The translations under genes were made by a program, and so were the position numbers. From JBFHES01 sp041584015 (GTDB taxonomy: Bacteria; Bacteroidota; Bacteroidia; Bacteroidales; M50B96), in contig JBFHES010000095.1 in the NCBI GenBank assembly GCA_041584015.1, positions 1 to 15,247 on the forward strand: DNA of 15,247 nt. The letters run 5' to 3'. The notes below the pieces were generated by a model that was not told where the DNA came from, made no database searches, and worked only from the letters and a program-made list of their open reading frames with translations. Shown here in pieces: positions 1-7,566 of the stretch (the first letter of the stretch is position 1; each line of letters opens with the position of its first letter).

Positions 1-76
1 CTGATCCAAGCTATCTATATTACCTGCTTTTTTACTCAAATTGCAGTCGCTTCCTTCTGCTTTGAATAAATTTAAA

Positions 77-230
77 CTGCCTTTGCAGGGCGAGAATCAG
101 TTTTGGATCATTAACCCAGGGCGCTGCCACTGGGCTGAATTAAGCTGTCCTTTCAGGACGGAAAAAAATTCAATTGTTGCTTCGTGGCATCCGTGCCACC
201 GATGGTTCAATTAATCAGCTGCGAGATTAA
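77..230. repeat. REP-like cluster of small hairpins
   Basis: Non-coding. Five short inverted repeats with different stems follow one another: CTGC-4 nt-GCAG (77-88); CCCAGGGC/GCC-A-CTGGG with one bulge (115-134); GTCCT-TTC-AGGAC (147-159); GTGGCA-TCCG-TGCCAC (184-199); TTAATC-8 nt-GATTAA (211-230). The stems are perfect or nearly so, and the sequences between them are AT-rich. Strings of this kind (CCTTTCAGG, CCCAGGG...CCCTGGG types) occur dispersed in intergenic regions of Bacteroidota genomes, and I suspect a REP/BIME-like element moved by a REP-associated transposase encoded elsewhere. That assignment is inference; no transposase is in this window. A further weak hairpin GAGG-CCGAT-CCTC lies at 348-360. 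I see nothing else between 1 and 420. Confidence 0.6.
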
Positions 231-423
231 TAACCTTGACACAATTAATTAAGATAGCGGTGGCAAGGCTTGTTGAGATTTGAAAGAATCTGGTTTTTTA
301 GTAAGTGCTTAGCAATAATTCCTTCCGCTAACGAAGCAATTCGAAAAGAGGCCGATCCTCAATTTAATTGCAGTTATTTCCGAACTTGTTAGTTAGCTAG
401 TAGAGTCATGCCGCGCGCTGGCC

Positions 424-519
424 AGACAAATCGCCCGGATGAGGCGATCGATTTGTCTATATTTTTTTGGTTCTTTATTCAGCAATGGAAAAAAGAACAG
501 CTTTTTGTTGATCAAAAAG
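424..519. repeat. Chain of three consecutive inverted repeats
   Basis: Three inverted repeats lie almost end to end. AGACAAATCG (424-433) pairs with CGATTTGTCT (449-458), and the top strand then runs into a T-rich stretch (461-468), so this one has the form of an intrinsic terminator on the plus strand. GTTCTTT (470-476) pairs with AAAGAAC (492-498). CTTTTTG (501-507) pairs with CAAAAAG (513-519). The terminator of the efflux operon follows at once. No plus-strand gene is visible upstream within the window that would need a terminator, so the chain may be part of a dispersed repeat or the end of a transcript that starts outside the window. Confidence 0.55.
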
Positions 520-524
520 TTTAC

Positions 525-558
525 AAAAAAAAGAAGCTACCCAACAGGATAGCTTCTT
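525..558 (-). terminator. Intrinsic terminator of the efflux operon
   Basis: Read on the minus strand, a 9-bp perfect stem AAGAAGCTA/TAGCTTCTT (arms at 550-558 and 531-539, 10-nt loop) is followed by a run of T (A525-A532 on the plus strand). It lies 28 bp beyond the stop codon of the RND pump gene, the last gene of the operon, which is where a rho-independent terminator is expected. Confidence 0.85.
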
Positions 559-586
559 GATTTCTTAAACCAAACCAGGTCTGAAA

Positions 587-3500
587 CTAGTTCGATTTCT
601 TAAATACATTGGCCAGGCTAATCTGAGCCTTAGTTGTTATTCTGTACATTACAGGAACAATAACCAATGTTAAAAATGTTGAAAAAGTAAGTCCAAAAAT
701 AACAGTCCACGACATTGGTGCCCACATGGTTGCCATATCGCCGCCAAAATATATTTGTGGATCGTAATCGCTTAACATCGTAGAGAAATTTATATTTAAT
801 CCAATGGCCAATGGAATCAAGCCAAGGATAGTTGTTATTGCCGTTAAAAGTACGGGACGTAATCTGGTTTTTCCACCTTCGATGATACATTCTTTTGCAT
901 CTGCAGCAGGTAGAAACTCATCCTGCGATAAGCCCAGTTCTTTACGCTTACGGTTCTTTAACAAATCGATGTAGTCAATGAGAACAATGGCATTATTTAC
1001 AACAATACCAGCCAGCGAAACAATTCCAATTCCAGTCATCATTACAACAAATGGCATATCAAATGTTGCAATTCCTCCAAATACACCAATGGTACTAAAC
1101 AATACAGTTAGGATAATAATCATTGGTCGGATTAAGGAGTTGAACTGCGTAACCAGAATCAGCAAAATAAGCGAAACGGCTATCAACATAGCTCGTGCAA
1201 GGAAATCCATTGATTCCTGCATTTCTTGCTGCTCGCCGGTAAACGTATATTCATAACCAGCAGGCATGTCATAATCTGCCAGTAGGTTTGCTAATTGCTC
1301 ATTTATCTTAGTTGGATTATAACCTTCCATAACATTTGAGGAAAGTGTAATTACACGATCCATATCCTTACGTTTAACCGAACCGTAAGTGGTACTGTAT
1401 GAAAAATCAGCAACCGATGAAATTGGTACTTGCATAATTCTTCCGCTCGATGGACTTCTAAATGTAATTTTCTGATTCATCAGTGCGGGAATATCATAAC
1501 GATACTTCTCCATTAACCTTAGCTGGATTGGGAACTCATCTTCGCCTTCTTTATAATCAGAAATTTCTTTTCCGAACAAGGCAGTTCTAATGGTACTTGC
1601 AATTTGAGCTGTTGACAGCCCAAATCGTCTGGCACGGTCTCTATCAATGTTCACAATCAACTCTGGCTTACCGATATTCAAATCCATCTTCAGATTTTCA
1701 ATTCCCTCCACTTCTGATGACTCAATCAGGTATTCAAGTTTTTCGGTCAAAGCAATCAACTCTGTGTAGTCCTTACCTGAAACCTCAATATTAATTGGCT
1801 TACCAACCGGAGGACCGCCTTGCTCGCGGTCAATTGAGAAACTAATACCAGGATAAATACCAAGTAGCGAATCGCCTAATACCTTAAGTACATCGGTGGT
1901 ATTCACATCGCCTCTAAACTCATAATCGATGAATGTAATAGTTACCAAACCTCTGGCTGGATTGAACCCTGAACTAAATTCATTTTGAGGATTTGCGCCT
2001 TCTCCAACAATTGCCAGCACCGATTTAACAGCATGGCTATAAGGTTCAATTACGTTATTTACATGATCCTCGAGCTCATAAACAAACTGATTGGTAGCCT
2101 CGATATCTGATCCAATAGGCAGCTCAACCAGAACATTAATAAAGTTTGGATCAGCTTCGGGGAAAGTTATTATATCGGGATTTCTTAGTCCAAGAAACAC
2201 GATGGTGAAGATTAACAAAAAGAAAGTTCCTACAAGCATCCAAACCGGACGCCAGCCCTTTAGAACTGCAGTTAATACCTTAAGGTAAATATTCTCCAAT
2301 GCCGGCAATAGTCGGCTCTGAAACCACCTCTCAATTTTATGAAAGACCAATACATTTAACAATCCAATGATGGCAAAGATGAGTAGTAAGTTTCCAAAGA
2401 TGTTTACTCCTCCTCCAAGAAACAGCATGCCTAAAATGGCTAATATGCCAACAATAATCAGGTTCTTCTTTTTATTCGGTGCTTCAAGGTGTGCATCTTT
2501 TTTAACAAAAGTTGCCGAGAAAACCGGAACAATTACCAAGGCCACAAACAATGAGGATGTAAGCACAATGATTAATGTAATTGGCAGGTATTTCATGAAT
2601 TCGCCCATCATTCCTTCCCAAAATGCTAAAGGTAAGAATGCAGCTAGTGTTGTTGCCGTTGACGTAATAATGGGAACCGCAATTTCGCCAACTGCTAACT
2701 TAGCCGCTGTTAACTTTGGATAGCCTTCGTCAACAAATCGATAAATATTCTCCACCGTAACAATGGCATTATCCACTAGCATACCCAGCGCCAAGATCAA
2801 GGCAAAAAGCACAATCATGTTTACTTTAGCACCAATCATTGAAAGAACAATAAACGACAGGAACATTGACATTGGAATTGCTAATCCAACAAATAAGGCA
2901 TTACGTGTTCCAAGAAAATAGAACAACACCAATACTACAAACAGCACTCCCATAATCATACTATTAAGCAGGTTGCTTAATTGCTTACGAATCATGTCAC
3001 TCTGGTCGTTGGTGAGTGTTATTTTTAAATTCTCGGGTAGCGCTTTATTGGCTCTCGACTCATCCAGTAACTCAAATATTTTATCGGTTGCATCGAGTAG
3101 GTTTTCGCCACCCTTTTTAATTACCTGAAGCGAAACTACCGGCTGGCCATTTAATCGGGCAAAACTCCTTGATTCTGCATATCCATCAACTACCTCAGCA
3201 ATATCACGTAAGTAAACAATGTTACTGTTCTCGTGCTTAACAATAATATCCTCAATTTCCTCCATGGATCTAAACTCTCCAATAGTTCTAATGGAGCGGC
3301 GGGTTTCGCCCAGCTTAATTTCACCACCCGAAATGGAAACATTCTCATTGGCAATGGCCTGTTCAACATCATATAGGCTAAGCTTAAATGCCTCCAGTTT
3401 ATGAATGTCGACATTAATTTTAATCTCACGGTCGTTGATACCTTGCAGCTCAACTTTAGAAATCTCCGAGAAAGTTTCAATCTCATCTTCCAGGAACTCG

Positions 3501-4018
3501 CCAAATTTCTTTAATTCCTCCAAACTAAAATCTCCGGAAAGGTTAATATTGATAATCGGAAATTCAGAGAAATCGATATCCATTACCGTTGGATCTGCCA
3601 GCAAATCGTTTGGCAACTCACTCTTTGCTTTATCAACGGCATCTTTAACATCCTGCAATGCATCCTCAACATCAGTGGAGGTGGTAAATTCGACAAATAT
3701 CATGGAGGCATCCTGAGCAGATGTTGAGCTTAGTTTCTTAATCCCCTTTATCGATTCAATTTCCTTTTCAATTGGTCGGGTAATCAGGTTCTCAATATCA
3801 ATTGGTGGATTACCCGGATATACGGTTTGTACCATTACCGTAGGGATTACCACCTCCGGATACAATTCCTTTGGTAGCGTGTTGTAAGATATAATTCCGA
3901 ATGCAACAATTACAATCGTAAGTATAAATACAGTATTTCTGTTTCGAAGTGCCCACGAGGAGATTTTAAACTCCCGTTTGACCTTTCTTTCTTCTAATTC
4001 TTTATTATGATCTTCCAT
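587..4018 (-). CDS. RND-family efflux pump, inner-membrane permease subunit
   Basis: Proton-driven inner-membrane pump of a tripartite efflux system (HAE1/AcrB-like); it would export drugs, bile-like compounds or metabolites through the TolC and membrane-fusion proteins encoded upstream. The 1143 residues show the RND layout: TM1 (about 30-46), porter domain, TM2-TM6 (about 353-502), TM7 (about 591-610), second porter domain, and TM8-TM12 (about 942-1125). TM4 carries GMLVDNAIV (D416-N417) where AcrB has D407-D408. TM10 carries GIVVNNAIV (N1008) where AcrB has K940. The counterparts of AcrB R971 and T978 are kept (R1052, T1059 in TRLRPVLLTA). Two extra hydrophobic segments (about 519-537 and 541-560) sit between TM6 and TM7, which partly explains a length above the usual 1010-1060 residues. 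Last gene of the operon, 38 bp after the membrane-fusion gene. The substrate cannot be read from sequence. Confidence 0.95.
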   Translation of the reverse strand: MEDHNKELEERKVKREFKISSWALRNRNTVFILTIVIVAFGIISYNTLPKELYPEVVIPTVMVQTVYPGNPPIDIENLITRPIEKEIESIKGIKKLSSTSAQDASMIFVEFTTSTDVEDALQDVKDAVDKAKSELPNDLLADPTVMDIDFSEFPIININLSGDFSLEELKKFGEFLEDEIETFSEISKVELQGINDREIKINVDIHKLEAFKLSLYDVEQAIANENVSISGGEIKLGETRRSIRTIGEFRSMEEIEDIIVKHENSNIVYLRDIAEVVDGYAESRSFARLNGQPVVSLQVIKKGGENLLDATDKIFELLDESRANKALPENLKITLTNDQSDMIRKQLSNLLNSMIMGVLFVVLVLFYFLGTRNALFVGLAIPMSMFLSFIVLSMIGAKVNMIVLFALILALGMLVDNAIVTVENIYRFVDEGYPKLTAAKLAVGEIAVPIITSTATTLAAFLPLAFWEGMMGEFMKYLPITLIIVLTSSLFVALVIVPVFSATFVKKDAHLEAPNKKKNLIIVGILAILGMLFLGGGVNIFGNLLLIFAIIGLLNVLVFHKIERWFQSRLLPALENIYLKVLTAVLKGWRPVWMLVGTFFLLIFTIVFLGLRNPDIITFPEADPNFINVLVELPIGSDIEATNQFVYELEDHVNNVIEPYSHAVKSVLAIVGEGANPQNEFSSGFNPARGLVTITFIDYEFRGDVNTTDVLKVLGDSLLGIYPGISFSIDREQGGPPVGKPINIEVSGKDYTELIALTEKLEYLIESSEVEGIENLKMDLNIGKPELIVNIDRDRARRFGLSTAQIASTIRTALFGKEISDYKEGEDEFPIQLRLMEKYRYDIPALMNQKITFRSPSSGRIMQVPISSVADFSYSTTYGSVKRKDMDRVITLSSNVMEGYNPTKINEQLANLLADYDMPAGYEYTFTGEQQEMQESMDFLARAMLIAVSLILLILVTQFNSLIRPMIIILTVLFSTIGVFGGIATFDMPFVVMMTGIGIVSLAGIVVNNAIVLIDYIDLLKNRKRKELGLSQDEFLPAADAKECIIEGGKTRLRPVLLTAITTILGLIPLAIGLNINFSTMLSDYDPQIYFGGDMATMWAPMSWTVIFGLTFSTFLTLVIVPVMYRITTKAQISLANVFKKSN

Positions 4019-4056
4019 GCTTTGTTTCTGAAATGTGAATAATTTATTTATGGAAA

Positions 4057-5178
4057 CTATTCTGACTTAATCATACTTCCATCGGTTAACATGTTATAAC
4101 CTTCTACAATAATTCTATCGCCAGCTTCCAGCCCAGACTCGATTATACTCATAGTTTTATAGGACATGCCCGGCTGAACATATACCTTCTCGGCTATCAT
4201 TTCGGCACCTGTACCTTTTACTATATACATGAAATATCCTTTTGTATCTTGTTTTAAGATGATTGAAGGAACTACCAATGCTGAATCGCTTGAATAATCG
4301 TTTAAACGTAACACTGCCAGTAAATTTGGCTTTAGCTTCGATTCTTTGTTCTCAATCTTTAACTCAACTTTAAACGTACGATTCTCTACGTTAATCACAT
4401 TACCAATTCTGTCAATTGGGAACATTCCACTCATCTCCGGATAGGCCGGGAAATGCACCTCAACCTCGTCGCCTTCATTAATCTTTGATAAGTATACCTC
4501 GGAAACCTCAGCTTCAATGGTTAACTTCGATAGGTCCACCAACTGCAGCACGCGCATGCCTGGTGATGCCATTTCGCCCACTTTCAAATAAATCTCATCA
4601 ACAATACCACTAAACGGTGCATAAATGCTCGACATGGCTTGCTGTGCCTTAAGGGTTTTTATTTTAAGCTCAAGCGACTCTTTGGCATTCTTTGCTTCCA
4701 AATACTGAATCTCCGACCCAATCTCCTGATCGTATAATATTTTTTGCTTGTCGTAAATTTTGGTGGCCAGCTCTAAACCATTCTTTAACTCTTTAATAGA
4801 GTTATCGGTAACGGCGGTGTTTAAGGTAACCAGCAGGTCGCCTTTTTTAACCTTATCGCCTTCGTTTACTAAAACGCGCTTTACCTGTCCGTTCATTTCC
4901 GGACTAACAAATGCATCGTTGTTTGCTTCTATCTTTCCGTTTACCTCAAAATAATGATTAAAGCTTGATGGCTGTATTGTTTCAAATGCAACCGGTACTT
5001 TGTGCGAATCGTCCAACAAAGCTTCGCTGCTCATACTTTGTTCTAAATCTTTAATCTTTTGCTTGGTGGCAGCAATGTTGTCTTTATACTTAATAATCTG
5101 CGCTTTCTTAGCTTCGTCGGTTGTGGGTTGGCAACCAACTAAAACAAATGCAATTAATAAATAGCTTAACTTTTTCAT
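4057..5178 (-). CDS. RND efflux membrane-fusion lipoprotein (periplasmic adaptor)
   Basis: Periplasmic adaptor that joins the RND pump to the TolC channel. With the chosen ATG the product has 373 residues and begins with a lipoprotein signal: MKK, a hydrophobic core and lipobox LVGC, so Cys16 would be lipidated. Then come a short coiled coil (about 24-52), the first biotinyl/lipoyl-like half with KVKKGDLL (about 80-120), an alpha-hairpin (about 125-182), the second lipoyl half with IYAPFSGIVDEI (about 185-213) and the beta-barrel/membrane-proximal domains. An in-frame ATG at 5211 would add 11 polar residues ahead of the signal. I prefer 5178 because it gives a normal lipoprotein leader and because AACCCTAA lies just before it, as it does before the tolC start. 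Family certain, start moderately sure. Confidence 0.92.
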   Translation of the reverse strand: MKKLSYLLIAFVLVGCQPTTDEAKKAQIIKYKDNIAATKQKIKDLEQSMSSEALLDDSHKVPVAFETIQPSSFNHYFEVNGKIEANNDAFVSPEMNGQVKRVLVNEGDKVKKGDLLVTLNTAVTDNSIKELKNGLELATKIYDKQKILYDQEIGSEIQYLEAKNAKESLELKIKTLKAQQAMSSIYAPFSGIVDEIYLKVGEMASPGMRVLQLVDLSKLTIEAEVSEVYLSKINEGDEVEVHFPAYPEMSGMFPIDRIGNVINVENRTFKVELKIENKESKLKPNLLAVLRLNDYSSDSALVVPSIILKQDTKGYFMYIVKGTGAEMIAEKVYVQPGMSYKTMSIIESGLEAGDRIIVEGYNMLTDGSMIKSE

Positions 5179-5228
5179 GATTAGGGTTCTATTTCTATTT
5201 AGGTTTTTCATCTTTTTATAAGTTGATG

Positions 5229-6596
5229 TTAGATATTACCGAGTAATTTATCGAGTTTAACTTTTGCCGAGAGCAAGCTATAAATTGCCTCGTAATAACT
5301 GGTTTGAGAGGTAAGGAACTGCGCCTGAGCATTGGACAAATCCATACTCGATGCCATTCCATTTTTATATTTAACAGAGGTTCTGTTGTAGATACGCTCT
5401 GCCAATGCTAAATTCTCTTTCTCGTTTTTGTGTTGCTCAAGTGCTGTTGCATAATCAGATCGCGCTTGCATAAATCCAATTTGCAGGTTCTGCTCCAGCT
5501 GCCACTGCGAGTTTTGATCTTTTTCAAAATCGATGCGTGCCTGAGCAACAGTTGCCAAACGCATACCTGAGCTCAAGATCGGAACCTGCAGGTTTACACC
5601 TATCATGTTAGGAACAGCAAAATTAAAATCAGCTTTCTCCATTTGGTGCTGATAATTATAAAATGCCGACAGTACCGGTAAGAACTCCGCCTTTTTGTTT
5701 TGCATGTTTAAGCGCGACAGCCTTACTTGTGTATTCATCAACTTATAATCAATATTATCGTTCACATTAAACGATTCTTTGTTCGTTGCTTCAGGATCTA
5801 TTTTCTCGAAATAAGTTGCCAAATCGCCGGATAATTTAATGTCAACATTCGATTCCAATCCGAGCATTAATTTCAATTGATTGTAAAATATTTCCTCTTG
5901 CTGTTTAAGTGTAGCAACCGACAAGCTCAGGTTATTCACTAAAATTGACAATTGATCGTAATCGGTATCTTCAACAAATCCGGCATCTACCATGGCTTTA
6001 ATTTCATCCTTAACACTAATTTGTGTTTCCAGATTTTGCTGCAGATTCTCTACCCGTTCATTGGTAATCAAACAAAGGTAAAACAGATTCGAGACTGCCT
6101 CTTTAATTTCCTGCTCCGACTTTTCCAAACCTCGCTCGGCTAATTCCTTGTAGGTTCTGGAGGCTTTTAAGCCAACAATATACGATCCGTTAAAGATCAA
6201 CTGACTTACCGTAATATCGGTTGTAATATTCTCCTTAACACCCAATGGCATTAGCGGAGCTTGCCGAATATTATTCTCATCCTGCACATAGGCTGGTGTT
6301 ATAGGATCGTTGGGACCTAAGCCACTGTAGTCAACATAAGATCCAAAACTTACCATGGGCACATCAAATGTATTTTGATAGGCTACTTTGGCACTTGCTT
6401 GCGGTAGACCAATGGCGGTGGTTTCCCACACCTTTTTTTCGGACGACTCAACGTCCAGATTTGCGTTTGCAATGGCATAATTATGTTCCATTGCATACTG
6501 CAGTGCTTTTTCAAGAGAAAACTCCATTACTGTTCCCTGAGAGAATACGCCTAAGGAAAGCACTAGCATGAAAGCGGTTAAAACTATCTTGTTCAT
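5229..6596 (-). CDS. TolC-family outer-membrane efflux channel
   Basis: Outer-membrane exit duct of the tripartite pump, 455 residues, the usual size for the family. It has a signal peptide with a hydrophobic core (about 4-18) and probable cleavage near FSQ-GT. The mature part shows the two structural repeats of outer-membrane efflux proteins: long helices at about 25-75 and 150-245, then again at 278-310 and 350-452. The two beta-strand regions lie around 128-147 (VSQLIFNGSYIVGLKASR) and 334-354 (QVPILSSGMRLATVAQAR). The gene lies 12 bp after the tetR stop codon and 50 bp before the adaptor start, so it is part of the same transcript. The ATG at 6596 is supported by the signal peptide that begins there. 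Confidence 0.93.
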   Translation of the reverse strand: MNKIVLTAFMLVLSLGVFSQGTVMEFSLEKALQYAMEHNYAIANANLDVESSEKKVWETTAIGLPQASAKVAYQNTFDVPMVSFGSYVDYSGLGPNDPITPAYVQDENNIRQAPLMPLGVKENITTDITVSQLIFNGSYIVGLKASRTYKELAERGLEKSEQEIKEAVSNLFYLCLITNERVENLQQNLETQISVKDEIKAMVDAGFVEDTDYDQLSILVNNLSLSVATLKQQEEIFYNQLKLMLGLESNVDIKLSGDLATYFEKIDPEATNKESFNVNDNIDYKLMNTQVRLSRLNMQNKKAEFLPVLSAFYNYQHQMEKADFNFAVPNMIGVNLQVPILSSGMRLATVAQARIDFEKDQNSQWQLEQNLQIGFMQARSDYATALEQHKNEKENLALAERIYNRTSVKYKNGMASSMDLSNAQAQFLTSQTSYYEAIYSLLSAKVKLDKLLGNI

Positions 6597-6608
6597 TAAT
6601 TTAGGGTT

Positions 6609-7232
6609 TTATTGGGGGTTATAATTTGTAATCTCACTCATGTGGTCTTCCAGAAATTTAAGTCCTTTTTCGTTGGCTAAACCACGTATATGATAAATAA
6701 ATATCTCGGCAAAAAATTCCGGTGGATATTCTTCAAAATCGGTATAGGCTTTATCCTCCATTACCAGCTCTACTCGCGACACATAAAAACGTGCAATGTA
6801 TTCCGGATTCAATTCCTCTCGATAAATACCTTCTTCTTTACCCTTAATCAGGTTTTTTAAAACCGAGCTATACATAAGCTTATTTCTAAACTCATTAAAG
6901 GATTTATACAATTCCGGATAATACTTGTTCAAATCGTATTCGCTCGATGGGTTTCTTGTGTTCATTATTTGCCGCACATGTCTGCTTACATTAATCAACT
7001 GCTCAATGGCGTTTTCCTTATGAATACTAGCTGCATCAAAGAAACAACTCTCCATAGATTTCATTTCCATGTCGAGCACTTTTGTAACCAATTCGTTTTT
7101 ATCGCTTACAAACTGATACAATGTTTTTTTTGATATTCCCAATTGTCTGGAAATATCATCCATCGTAACACTCTTAATACCAAACTTTCTGAACAGCAAT
7201 CCTGTTCCTTTTATAATCTCATCTAATTCCAT
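6609..7232 (-). CDS. TetR/AcrR-family transcriptional regulator
   Basis: One-component regulator of 207 residues, most likely the ligand-responsive repressor of the efflux operon it heads. The N-terminal TetR helix-turn-helix is clear: LFRKFGIKSVTMDDISRQLG followed by ISKKTLYQFVSDKNEL (about residues 13-48). The rest is an all-helical ligand/dimer domain without obvious similarity, as is normal for TetR proteins. The first possible codon in this frame is a TTG at 7259, but that TTG is part of a TATATTTG -7 promoter box, so the ATG at 7232 is the better start. The gene lies 12 bp before tolC, so the regulator probably controls its own transcript. Ligand unknown; repressor rather than activator is inferred from the family. 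Confidence 0.9.
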   Translation of the reverse strand: MELDEIIKGTGLLFRKFGIKSVTMDDISRQLGISKKTLYQFVSDKNELVTKVLDMEMKSMESCFFDAASIHKENAIEQLINVSRHVRQIMNTRNPSSEYDLNKYYPELYKSFNEFRNKLMYSSVLKNLIKGKEEGIYREELNPEYIARFYVSRVELVMEDKAYTDFEEYPPEFFAEIFIYHIRGLANEKGLKFLEDHMSEITNYNPQ

Positions 7233-7256
7233 AAAATAAACTTTGGAAACTTTTTG

Positions 7257-7264
7257 CAAATATA
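7257..7264 (-). promoter_or_regulatory. Probable -7 box of the tetR-efflux operon promoter
   Basis: The minus strand reads TATATTTG, an exact match to the Bacteroidota -7 consensus TAnnTTTG, 24 bp upstream of the tetR ATG. The expected start of transcription is near 7250, giving a leader of about 18 nt. No good TTTG -33 element is seen at the usual 19-21 nt spacing, so the call rests on the -7 box and its position. Confidence 0.5.
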
Positions 7265-7394
7265 TCGTTTCCTGCGTTTTCCTAAGTACTTTTTAAATTA
7301 TTTTTCACAAAATAAGTTCGCCTTAAAAAGGAACATCTATACGAGCATAAACAGTTTTTATTTCAAGGAGTTGCATACCTAAAGCAAATAATAA

Positions 7395-7422
7395 TTAGAA
7401 TACTCAACATTGAGTATTCTAA
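7395..7422. promoter_or_regulatory. Perfect palindrome, candidate operator
   Basis: TTAGAATACTCAA (7395-7407) and TTGAGTATTCTAA (7410-7422) are perfect 13-bp inverted arms separated by only CA. It lies between the divergent tetR operon and the outer-membrane protein gene, about 130 bp upstream of the tetR -7 box and about 115 bp upstream of the -7 box of the plus-strand gene. A two-base spacer and AT-rich arms suit a dimeric DNA-binding protein better than a terminator, since neither flanking gene ends here. Which protein binds is not known; the neighbouring TetR is one candidate. The remainder of 7265-7537 shows no gene. Confidence 0.5.
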
Positions 7423-7537
7423 ACAGCTGGTTTAATTATTTGCCAAAACCCTATGCTGATTACGACAGGCCAAGTTGCTAACAAAAGGCTGTTAATCTCT
7501 AAATGCCCATTCGTAAATATTTCTGTTAATTTTTAAA

Positions 7538-7545
7538 TAGATTTG
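7538..7545 (+). promoter_or_regulatory. Probable -7 box of the outer-membrane protein gene
   Basis: TAGATTTG matches the Bacteroidota -7 consensus TAnnTTTG exactly and lies 21 bp upstream of the ATG at 7567. It predicts a start of transcription near 7551-7553 and a very short leader. No clear -33 TTTG is seen at the right distance. Confidence 0.45.
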
Positions 7546-7566
7546 TTGCTTAATACATCGAATGTC

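Noticed and set aside
77..230. CRISPR array
   Set aside because: The hairpins differ in sequence and are not direct repeats with constant spacing, and no cas gene is present.
1..586. tRNA, small gene or gene remnant at the left edge
   Set aside because: No cloverleaf with a TTCGA-type arm and no open frame with a convincing start or recognisable protein motif was found.
2367..2723. A 118-codon open frame on the plus strand
   Set aside because: Lies opposite the RND pump membrane segments; the product has no sensible signal or motif and is explained by the codon composition of the real gene.
7395..7422. Intrinsic terminator
   Set aside because: The stem is AT-rich with a two-base spacer, lacks a strong T-run, and both flanking genes point away from it, so no transcript needs to end there.
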